Assembly (NCBI GenBank): GCA_017448795.1 | Contig: JAFSKV010000014.1 | Location: forward strand, 1 to 40,372 | DNA from: Synergistaceae bacterium | Lineage (GTDB): Bacteria > Synergistota > Synergistia > Synergistales > Aminobacteriaceae | DNA length: 40,372 nucleotides | Direction: 5' to 3' | Part shown: one piece after another, positions 1 to 6,643 of the stretch | How positions within the stretch are numbered: position 1 is the first letter of the stretch | Layout: every line of letters starts with the position of its first letter | Made by a program: the position numbers and the translations under genes | Notes under the pieces: model-generated | Databases searched by the model: none | Seen by the model: only the letters and a program-made list of their open reading frames with translations | Told to the model about the DNA's origin: nothing

Positions 1-28
1 ACGACACGACACGACACGACACGACACG
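1..28. repeat. 5-bp tandem repeat (acgac), about 5.6 copies, cut by window edge
   Basis: Perfect direct repeats of the unit acgac run from the first base of the window to about position 28, so the true copy number is unknown. The unit is not a multiple of three, so a change in copy number shifts any reading frame that crosses it. Frame 3 stays open from the array to a TGA at 102-104 that overlaps the ATG of the first SDR gene at 101. The other two frames stop at about 44-46 and 55-57. The array may lie in the end of an upstream gene or in a leader ORF; its start is outside the window. Confidence 0.85.
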
Positions 29-100
29 CACCCTTATTGTTCGTGAACATCGTCTGAATTTTCCATCATCCTATAATCTGCCCTCTGAGGTGTTGGAGCA

Positions 101-844
101 ATGAGTCCATTCACTTTGGGGGGCAGAACGATTCTCATCACGGGCGCGTCTTCAGGGATTGGACGGGCAGCAGCCATACTTTGCGCGGAAATGGGCGCGT
201 CCCTCATCATCACTGCAAGAAACGAGGAACGACTCGCTGGCACGCTGGACTCTCTTTCCGGCACCGGCCACAAGATGATAACGGCAGATCTTGCTGACGA
301 GTCGGAAATCTCGCGCCTTGTCGAACAGTCCCCGCCCCTCGACGGCCTCGTCAACAACGCCGGAATGATTGAGCTTCTCCCGTCAGAATACGTAACCCGC
401 GAAAAGCTGGATGAGATTCTTTCCGTCAACACTTACGCACCTATAACACTGTTCGCAGGCCTCGCAAGAAAACGCAAGCTCAGGAAGGGTTGTTCTGTTG
501 TCTTCACGAGCTCGCTTGCCGGGAATGTCGTTACTGCTTACGGTCATTCCATGTACTCAGTCTCAAAAGCCGCCGTGAGTGCCTTCGCGAAAACCGCCGC
601 CCTAGAAATGGCTCCGCGAAAAATCCGCGTCAACTGTGTCTGTCCCGGAATGATTGAGACCGGCCTCATACACAGCGAGAAAGTTACGCCCGAAATGCTC
701 GCCGAGGACGTGAAGAGATACCCTCTCAGGCGTTACGGGAAGCCGGAGGAAGTTGCGGGGGGAATCGCGTTCCTTCTGTCTGACGCGGCCAGCTTCATCA
801 CGGGAATCAATCTCATCATTGACGGAGGTATGACGCTGGTATGA
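101..844 (+). CDS. SDR-family ketoreductase (FabG-like), first of a tandem pair
   Basis: Predicted cytoplasmic short-chain dehydrogenase/reductase, 247 aa, the usual length for the classical family. The NAD(P)-binding motif TGASSGIG is at residues 14-21, NNAG at 85-88, the structural Asn at 110, and the catalytic Ser near 138 with Tyr152 and Lys156 (YSVSK). The C-terminus has the common FITG...IDGG ending. The likely reaction is reduction of a 3-oxoacyl-ACP to a 3-hydroxyacyl-ACP, because two KAS III genes and an ACP follow in the operon; a sugar substrate cannot be excluded. The ATG at 101 has only a weak Shine-Dalgarno (gagg at 87-90), and its ATGA overlaps the stop of an open frame that comes from the repeat array, so translation may depend on coupling. 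The stop overlaps the next gene by 4 bases (ATGA). Confidence 0.9.
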   Translation: MSPFTLGGRTILITGASSGIGRAAAILCAEMGASLIITARNEERLAGTLDSLSGTGHKMITADLADESEISRLVEQSPPLDGLVNNAGMIELLPSEYVTREKLDEILSVNTYAPITLFAGLARKRKLRKGCSVVFTSSLAGNVVTAYGHSMYSVSKAAVSAFAKTAALEMAPRKIRVNCVCPGMIETGLIHSEKVTPEMLAEDVKRYPLRRYGKPEEVAGGIAFLLSDAASFITGINLIIDGGMTLV

Positions 845-1590
845 ATCCTTTCACGCTTGAAGGCAGGACAATTCTCATCACGGGAGCATCATCAGGAATC
901 GGGAGGGCTGCGGCTCTTCTCTGCTCACAGATGGGGGCAAGAATGATTCTCACAGGCAGGAATGAGTCCGAGCTTCAGAAAACTTTTGACGCACTCTCAG
1001 GCAATCACCACATGAAAATATCAGTAGATTTACGCTTGCGGGGGGGGGGGCTGAAAATCATGGACTTCTGCCCGGAGATTGACGGCCTCGTGAACAATGC
1101 CGGGATCGTTGAGACATTGCCGGCGGATTTCGTTACGCGTGAGAAGCTGGAAGGAGTGTTTGACGTGAACATGTGCGCTCCGATTCTGCTGTTCGAGGGG
1201 CTGATTGAGCGCGGGAAAATTTCGGACGGCGCGTCAGTCGTCTTCACAAGCTCTGTTGACGGGAACGGGAACTACACGCCGGGAAATTCGGTGTACTCGG
1301 CGAGCAAGGCGGCTGTGAGTGAGTATGTCAGGGCGGCGGCACTCAGGTTCGCGGGCAGGAACATCCGTGTCAACGCCGTGTGTCCCGGGATGACTGAGAC
1401 GAATTTGCTGCGGGACAACAAGGTTCTTACCCCTGAGATTCTCGCCGAGGACGCAAAGAATTATCCCATGAAGCGTTACGCAAAGCCCGAAGAAATCGCC
1501 GCGGGAATCGTCTACTTGCTGTCGTCGGCTTCAAGCTATGTTACCGGGACTGAGCTTGTGATTGACGGCGGAATAACACTGAACCACTGA
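841..1590 (+). CDS. SDR-family ketoreductase, second copy, with an 11-G tract
   Basis: Tandem paralogue of the preceding gene, 249 aa, with TGASSGIG at 14-21, NNAG at 85-88, Asn110, Ser138, Tyr152 and Lys156 (YSASK), so the active site is complete. Its start ATG overlaps the previous stop, so the two are probably translationally coupled. A run of 11 G at 1040-1050 encodes part of R-G-G-G at residues 67-70, just before NNAG. At the same place the paralogue has an ordinary non-repetitive sequence of equal length, so with 11 G the gene is in frame. Loss or gain of one G would truncate it in the Rossmann fold, before the catalytic residues. Probable role: a second 3-oxoacyl-ACP reduction, or a reduction on a different chain, in the acyl pathway of this operon. 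Confidence 0.9.
   Translation: MNPFTLEGRTILITGASSGIGRAAALLCSQMGARMILTGRNESELQKTFDALSGNHHMKISVDLRLRGGGLKIMDFCPEIDGLVNNAGIVETLPADFVTREKLEGVFDVNMCAPILLFEGLIERGKISDGASVVFTSSVDGNGNYTPGNSVYSASKAAVSEYVRAAALRFAGRNIRVNAVCPGMTETNLLRDNKVLTPEILAEDAKNYPMKRYAKPEEIAAGIVYLLSSASSYVTGTELVIDGGITLNH
1040..1050 (+). repeat. Poly-G tract (11 G) inside the second SDR gene
   Basis: Eleven consecutive G residues within coding sequence. Tracts of this length are typical contingency loci in Campylobacter, Helicobacter and Neisseria, where slipped-strand mispairing switches surface-glycan genes on and off. Here the gene is in the open (ON) phase. An artefact of base calling in the assembly is the alternative. Confidence 0.9.
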
Positions 1591-1597
1591 GAGGAGG
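1591..1597 (+). promoter_or_regulatory. Ribosome binding site fixing the KAS III start
   Basis: gaggagg follows the SDR stop directly and lies 8 bases before the ATG at 1606, which supports that start over any upstream extension. Confidence 0.7.
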
Positions 1598-1605
1598 ATG
1601 AACAC

Positions 1606-2604
1606 ATGCGCACAATCAGCGGAGTATCACTAAAGGCTCTTGCGTGCGCGGTGCCAGGACAGAAATTCACGCTCACTGAGTACGCGCCGAATCTTGTTGA
1701 CGAGAAATCAGCCCGGCAGATTGAGAACGTCAGCGGCTTCCGTGAGCTGAGGATTTCGCCGGATGAGATGACCACGTCGGACTTGTGCGTTCCTCCGGCT
1801 ATGATGATGCTTGATGATTTCGGGCGGGAAAATGTCGGGGCTGTCGTGTTCGTCTCGAAGACTCCCGACTACGTTTCACCAGCGACAAGCCATATTTTGC
1901 AGGCGAGGCTGGGGCTTCCGTCAAGCGTCTTGTGCCTCGACATCAACGAGGGCTGTTCCGGGTTCGTTGCGGGGCTTTACGTCTCATCGCTGATTGCCGG
2001 GAAAATCAACGCTCCTGTCCTTCTCTGTGGCGGGGACACTAACAGCAAGCTCACCTCACCTAATGACCGCGCTACGAGGTGCATATTCGGGGACGCTGGG
2101 TTTGCCGGGATTGTCGCGCCTGAAACTGGGGCAGGTGATACGCCGTTCAGGTTCGCGAATTTCGGGGAGCGTGCGTATTCCATCATCATGGAGAACAGCA
2201 GGCACAGAATCACCGGGCATCCACGCAATAACGGCTGTTACTTCATGGACGGGGCGGCTGTGATGAATTTCGCTCTGACGGAAGTACCTGCGGCTGTGCG
2301 CGGCATTCTCACTGAGAGCGGTTACGTTGTGGACGACATCACACTTTACGCGTTCCATCAGTGCAACAGGCTCATATTGTCAGCAGTCGCCAAGAAGCTC
2401 GGAATCCCGCCGGAAAAATCCCCCTTCACCGCAGGAGACACAGGCAACACAAGCTCGGCCTCAATCCCCCTGCTGCTTGCGGACGTTGCGGGCAATGCTG
2501 ACATGAGGCGGGTAATATGCGCGGGGTTCGGCGTTGGGCTGTCAGTCGGAGTATGCATCGCTGATTTCTCGCGGACAAAGTTTTTCACCACAACCGAAAT
2601 TTGA
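1606..2604 (+). CDS. 3-oxoacyl-ACP synthase III family protein (FabH-like), copy 1
   Basis: Thiolase-fold condensing enzyme of 332 aa, the usual KAS III length. The Cys-His-Asn triad is visible: Cys117 in INEGCSGF, His251 in AFHQCN and Asn281 in GNTSSASIP, and the end FGVGLS is typical of the family. The expected reaction is decarboxylative condensation of an acyl-CoA starter with malonyl-ACP. The next gene is an ACP and the one after is a second KAS III, so this is more likely a dedicated glycan-acyl or ketide pathway than housekeeping fatty acid synthesis. The sequence is well diverged from the second copy, which suggests different acyl substrates rather than a recent duplication. Confidence 0.88.
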   Translation: MRTISGVSLKALACAVPGQKFTLTEYAPNLVDEKSARQIENVSGFRELRISPDEMTTSDLCVPPAMMMLDDFGRENVGAVVFVSKTPDYVSPATSHILQARLGLPSSVLCLDINEGCSGFVAGLYVSSLIAGKINAPVLLCGGDTNSKLTSPNDRATRCIFGDAGFAGIVAPETGAGDTPFRFANFGERAYSIIMENSRHRITGHPRNNGCYFMDGAAVMNFALTEVPAAVRGILTESGYVVDDITLYAFHQCNRLILSAVAKKLGIPPEKSPFTAGDTGNTSSASIPLLLADVAGNADMRRVICAGFGVGLSVGVCIADFSRTKFFTTTEI

Positions 2605-2621
2605 GAGAGGAGATTCACACT

Positions 2622-2855
2622 ATGGACATCAAGGACTTCACGGCAAAATTCGCGGCGCAGTTCTTCGAGACAGACCCCTCAGAGTTCAAGCCTGAGACGG
2701 TCTTCAAGGAGCTGGACGAATGGAGCTCGCTCAGCCTCATCCAGATGATAGCGATGATTGATGCTGAGTACAGAGTAACAGTAGACGGCCAAATCATCAA
2801 CCAAGCCGAGACGATACAGGACCTGTTCAACGCCGTGTGCGAGCTGAAGAAGTAA
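2622..2855 (+). CDS. Acyl carrier protein of the glycan operon
   Basis: Small acidic carrier protein, 77 aa from the ATG at 2622, which has gagagg-agga upstream at about 2604-2612. A TTG at 2601 in the same frame overlaps the previous stop and is less likely. The carrier motif reads EWSSLSLIQMI, so the predicted phosphopantetheine attachment site is Ser36. The residue before it is Ser rather than the common Asp, a departure from the DSL consensus. The EW-SL pattern resembles carriers found beside FkbH-like and surface-glycan genes. It probably carries the chain made by the flanking KAS III enzymes and reduced by the SDR proteins. Confidence 0.85.
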   Translation: MDIKDFTAKFAAQFFETDPSEFKPETVFKELDEWSSLSLIQMIAMIDAEYRVTVDGQIINQAETIQDLFNAVCELKK

Positions 2856-3791
2856 ATGGACGCATACATCCGCGCAATCGAGTACTACCTTCCTGAGAAC
2901 GTGCTGACGAATGACGACATGGCCGCGATGTTCCCGGAATGGCCAGCGGAAAAGATATTCGCCAAAGTCGGGGTAGAAGTCCGCCACATTTCCGCCCCTG
3001 ACGAGTCAGCCTCAGACATGGCCGTCAAAGCCGCCGAAAAGCTCTTCGCCGCCAACCCTAGCATCACTCCTGAGTCGGTCGACTTTGTCCTGTTCTGCAC
3101 GCAAAGCCCCGATTACCCACTCCCGTCAACAGCCTGCATAATTCAGGACAGGCTCGGAATCCCGAAAAGCTCCGGCGCGCTCGATTACGATTTGGGATGT
3201 TCGGGCTGGGTTTACGGCCTCGCTCTCGCAAAAGGGCTGATAGTCTCAGGCTGTGCGGAAAATGTCTTGCTGCTCACAGGCGAGACCTACACGAAGTACA
3301 TTTCGCCTGACGACAAGGGCAACAGGGCAATCTTCAGCGACGGTGCTTCAGCGGCCATGATTTCGCGTGAGACTGGCAGGGCGAGGATTGGTGAGTTCGT
3401 TTTCGGGACTGACGGAAGTCGGGCAGGAGACCTGATTTATCGGGACGGGCAGTTCTTCATGGACGGCGGGAATATCTTTGCGTTCACTCTGAGGGCTGTT
3501 CCCCCGATGGTCTCAGAAGTCCTCGCCAAGAACGGGATCGCCAGCGGGGAGCCGTGCTGCTACGTCATGCATCAGGCCAACAAATTCATGCTTGAGGCAC
3601 TCAGGAAGAAGATGAATGTCCCGGCGGAAAAGTTCATCATGGACATGAAGCGGGGAAATACAGTGTCGTCAACAATCCCGGTTGCCCTCAAGGACGCGTG
3701 CGATGGCGGGAAAATCCCGGTGGGGGCAGGTGTTGTTGTGGCGGGGTTCGGTGTGGGACTGAGCTGGGCGGGGTGTGTGCTGAGATTTTGA
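2856..3791 (+). CDS. 3-oxoacyl-ACP synthase III family protein (FabH-like), copy 2
   Basis: Condensing enzyme of 311 aa. The ATG follows the ACP stop with no gap (TAA then ATG), so the two are probably coupled. The triad is complete: Cys115 in YDLGCSGW, His239 in YVMHQAN and Asn268 in RGNTVSSTIP. The GFGVGLSW ending is typical of the family. Two KAS III genes around one ACP would allow two condensation steps or two starters. Alternatively one copy could act as an acyltransferase, as some KAS III-like proteins do, but the intact Asn and His favour condensation. Confidence 0.88.
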   Translation: MDAYIRAIEYYLPENVLTNDDMAAMFPEWPAEKIFAKVGVEVRHISAPDESASDMAVKAAEKLFAANPSITPESVDFVLFCTQSPDYPLPSTACIIQDRLGIPKSSGALDYDLGCSGWVYGLALAKGLIVSGCAENVLLLTGETYTKYISPDDKGNRAIFSDGASAAMISRETGRARIGEFVFGTDGSRAGDLIYRDGQFFMDGGNIFAFTLRAVPPMVSEVLAKNGIASGEPCCYVMHQANKFMLEALRKKMNVPAEKFIMDMKRGNTVSSTIPVALKDACDGGKIPVGAGVVVAGFGVGLSWAGCVLRF

Positions 3792-3806
3792 GGGGAGGAA
3801 AGTGAA

Positions 3807-4546
3807 TTGACTGGAAAACTTGCGACGTTGATAGTGCCTTGCTGGAACGCTGAGAAATATATCGGGCGTTTCCTGGACTCTGTGCTGTCACGGCTGATGT
3901 CGACGATGTCCTGTGGCCTGACAACATACGCAAGAAGGCAGAGTTTCTTTACACTCACGGAGAATGCGGACTTGTTGCCTGCAACGCTGAGGCTGTCGAT
4001 GCCAATTCAGGCCGGAAGATACGTGAGCTTAGGTTTCGTGCGGGAGAAGCAAGACTCTTGTTCCGGGAGATTCTTTTCGAGGGCGGAGTGCCGTGTTTGC
4101 CTGGAACGTTCATGCTGAGGACGGAGCTTCTCATGAGACGGCTCGATGGGGGAAATATCTATCATCTTCCGGGTATTGGCCAGAACTATCAGCTTCTCCT
4201 GCCTGTCGCGTGGGGCAGCAAATGCGGGTTCATAGGCGAGTGCCTCTACTCTTACAGCGTGAGGGAAGACAGCCATTCTCACTCTATGGACTTATCCACG
4301 AGGATAAAGCAGACTTACGGCGGGCTTGATTTGGTTCTCCGCACGATGCACTTCCTTGACGATGCGGAAAAACAGCGGCTTGCGGACGAGCTTCGCAGGA
4401 AATATTCAGCAGCAAGGTTCAACATAGCCCTTGAGATGCTGTGCGATTATTACACGGAGATGAGGAAAACGGGGGCGGCCTCGTGGAAATTTCTGGTGAA
4501 GGCAGCCGTCCGCCTTCTGAAGTCAGCAGTAAAAACATTGAGGTGA
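3807..4546 (+). pseudogene. GT2-family glycosyltransferase, internally deleted and frameshifted
   Basis: Remnant of a family 2 glycosyltransferase. A TTG at 3807, 6 bases after ggaggaa, starts KLATLIVPCWNAEKYIGRF, the classic GT2 N-terminus. Near 3890 the frame changes, and frame 2 continues as DVDDVLWPDN from about 3896 through PCLPGTFMLR to the stop at 4546 without interruption. The roughly 60-70 residues that normally lie between these parts, including the nucleotide-binding VNDGSTD region and the GVSAARN-like region, are absent, so a deletion of about 200 bases with net frame change is inferred. The residual protein cannot be a working transferase. A shorter start at 4058 is possible but would lack the whole catalytic N-domain. 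It lies between the acyl genes and the epimerase and probably once extended the same glycan. Confidence 0.8.
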
Positions 4547-4555
4547 AAATCAGCT

Positions 4556-5721
4556 GTGAAAATTTTGGTGATAGGAGGTTCCGGCATCATAGGAACCGGG
4601 ATTGTCGAGGCAGCCGCGGGCGCAGGGCATGAGGTCGTCGCTTTGAGCAGGCAGAAGACAATCATACAGAAGGACTTTCCGAACGTCAGAAGAATCCGGG
4701 CAGACTGGAGCGACATAAATAGCGCAAAAGCTATCATAAATGAGGGGGGGGGGTATGACGTAGTTGTTGACGGGCTCGTTTTCACCAGGAAGCAGCTCGT
4801 GAGGGATCTTGAGATTGCCGGGAGGCACTGCGCGCAGTTCGTGTACATTTCGACTGCAGGGGTCTACGAGCAACCTCACCACAACGCTGCAGAGGACGCT
4901 CCCAAGAGGCTGGAGAAGCTGAAGTGGTCATACTCGTACAACAAGAGGGACGCGGAGATCTTCGTTGAGCAGAACGCTGACAAGTACCCCTGCGGCATCA
5001 CTGTGATACGCCCGCCTTACACTTACGGGAGGACGAGAATCCCTGTCGCGGTCGTGGGACGCTTCAACCAGTACACGCTCATAGACAGGATACTCAAGCA
5101 CAAGCCGATAGTCTTCATTGATGACGGCCATCACCCCCGCTCAATCACCCACATATCGACGTTCTCGGAGGCAGTCGCAGGAACGTTCATGAAGCGCGGG
5201 GCAATCGGCCAGGCATACCACGTGAGCGATGACGTGAGCTATACGTGGGAGGATGTCGTGAACACAGTCGGCGAAATTGTCGGTGTCAGGCCTGAGATAG
5301 TACACGTTCCTGTGAGTTGCTCAAGGGTTACAGCGCCAGCCTCTATGACGAAGTGAGGCACAACAAGATGGCTGAAGTTACATTAGACAACTCGCGCATA
5401 AAGTCCTTGTGTCCCGGCGTGAATTACAGAGTCCCGCTTAAGGAAGGCCTCTCTGAGACTGTGAGCTTCCTCCGTGAAAATTTCAGCACAAGGCCTCTTG
5501 ATGAATGCTTCAACATGATGTGCGACGCGGTTCTTTCGAGGCACAGGGAGTACAGGCTTCCCGACGACGAGCGGGCAATCGCTGAGAGGTACATATCACA
5601 GTCAAGCAATGACTACCTGAGAGTCCTGAAAATGTTTACGCTGATGAGGAAGTCGGAGCAATTTGTCAGGCCTCCCGTCAGGATGATGAAGAGGGCAGTG
5701 AAGTTTTGCCTGAGAATTTGA
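4556..5721 (+). pseudogene. NAD-dependent epimerase/dehydratase, frameshifted near 5314
   Basis: Extended SDR of sugar-nucleotide type. GTG start at 4556 gives KILVIGGSGIIGTG (GxxGxxG nucleotide motif), YISTAGVY and a YSYNK catalytic YxxxK. The frame runs to about 5313 and then goes to a premature stop at 5354-5356. The adjacent frame continues directly as ELLKGYSASLYDEVRHNKM to 5721. Restoring one base (GTG-GAG instead of GTG-AG at 5312-5316) joins both parts into about 388 aa, so a one-base deletion is the simplest explanation. A 10-G tract at 4744-4753 encodes E-G-G-G at residues 63-66 and is in frame as read. The truncated product would keep the cofactor domain but lose the C-terminal part. 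Sequencing error is the alternative. Confidence 0.8.
4744..4753 (+). repeat. Poly-G tract (10 G) inside the epimerase gene
   Basis: Ten consecutive G residues in coding sequence, in frame as assembled. It is the second long G tract in this operon and a candidate slipped-strand site. A change of one base would truncate the protein shortly after residue 66. Confidence 0.9.
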
Positions 5722-5737
5722 GGAGGGAACTATCACA

Positions 5738-6643
5738 ATGGAGTACGTAACACTTAGGGGAGGAATGAGACTCCCTGCAATAGGCTTCGGGCCGGGAGGA
5801 GCAGGCTATACCCCCAACATGAAGCCCGGTAAACGCAGCATATTCCGCCGTGCATGGAACAAGCTGGTGACGCGCCAGTTCGTGAGGTATCACTACGTCA
5901 GGGCTGTGTCGTCGGCAATATCACAGGGCTTCAGGCTCATAGACTACTCGGCGGCTTACGGTGACGGAAAGCTGATAGGCCGTGCAATCCGCAAGTCAGG
6001 CGTGAAACGTGAAGATCTCATACTCACAACGAGGGTCAGCAACGGAGCTCAGTTCACAGGCAAAATCGAGGATGAGTTTTTCGCCCAGCTCCGCAATTTC
6101 GGGACTGACTATGCAGACATCCTCATGTTCCACTGGCCTGTTACGGGCTGTTACACTGGCACGTGGCTGAAGATGCTTGAGCTTAAGGAGAAGGGTTACT
6201 GCCGTGTTCTCGGTGCCGCCAACTGCAACGCCCATCACTTGGAGGAGCTGGAGAAGGCTTCGGGAGTCCTGCCTGAGATTGACCAGTTCGAGGTTCACCC
6301 GCTTTTCACGCAGAAGGAGCTTAGGGAGTATTGCCGCGCCAAGGGTATACAGGCTGAGTCATACACTCCTGTTGCGAGGTTTGACGACCGTCTGATGAGG
6401 CTTCCGGTTCTGAGGAAGATCGCGGAGAAATATTCCCGGACAGTAACGCAGGTTGTGCTTCGCTGGCACATACAGAGCGGGCTTGTTCCTGTGGTACGTA
6501 CTCTCAATCCGTTGCACCAGAAAGAGAATATAGACGTTTTCGGATTCAGCCTGACAGACGGAGAGATGTCGGTGGTTGACTCCGTGAACATAAACGCCAG
6601 GGTACGCTATGACCCGGACAACTGTGATTTCACGATACTATGA
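5738..6643 (+). CDS. Aldo/keto reductase family protein with Lys-to-Arg at the active site
   Basis: 301 aa TIM-barrel NAD(P)H oxidoreductase, start at ATG 5738 after gaggaggg. The expected tetrad positions are Asp69 and Tyr74 in IDYSAAYGDG, His132 in MFHWPV, and Arg99 in LILTTRVS where the family normally has Lys. Arg may weaken catalysis or change the substrate. It lacks a signal peptide, so it acts in the cytoplasm, probably on a sugar or acyl precursor made by the operon. The stop overlaps the next start by 4 bases (ATGA), so the gene is firmly part of the operon. Confidence 0.85.
   Translation: MEYVTLRGGMRLPAIGFGPGGAGYTPNMKPGKRSIFRRAWNKLVTRQFVRYHYVRAVSSAISQGFRLIDYSAAYGDGKLIGRAIRKSGVKREDLILTTRVSNGAQFTGKIEDEFFAQLRNFGTDYADILMFHWPVTGCYTGTWLKMLELKEKGYCRVLGAANCNAHHLEELEKASGVLPEIDQFEVHPLFTQKELREYCRAKGIQAESYTPVARFDDRLMRLPVLRKIAEKYSRTVTQVVLRWHIQSGLVPVVRTLNPLHQKENIDVFGFSLTDGEMSVVDSVNINARVRYDPDNCDFTIL

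Noticed and set aside
38-49. Operator-like inverted repeat tgttc-gt-gaaca before the first SDR gene
   Set aside because: Arms of only five bases and no regulator gene nearby; too short to support.
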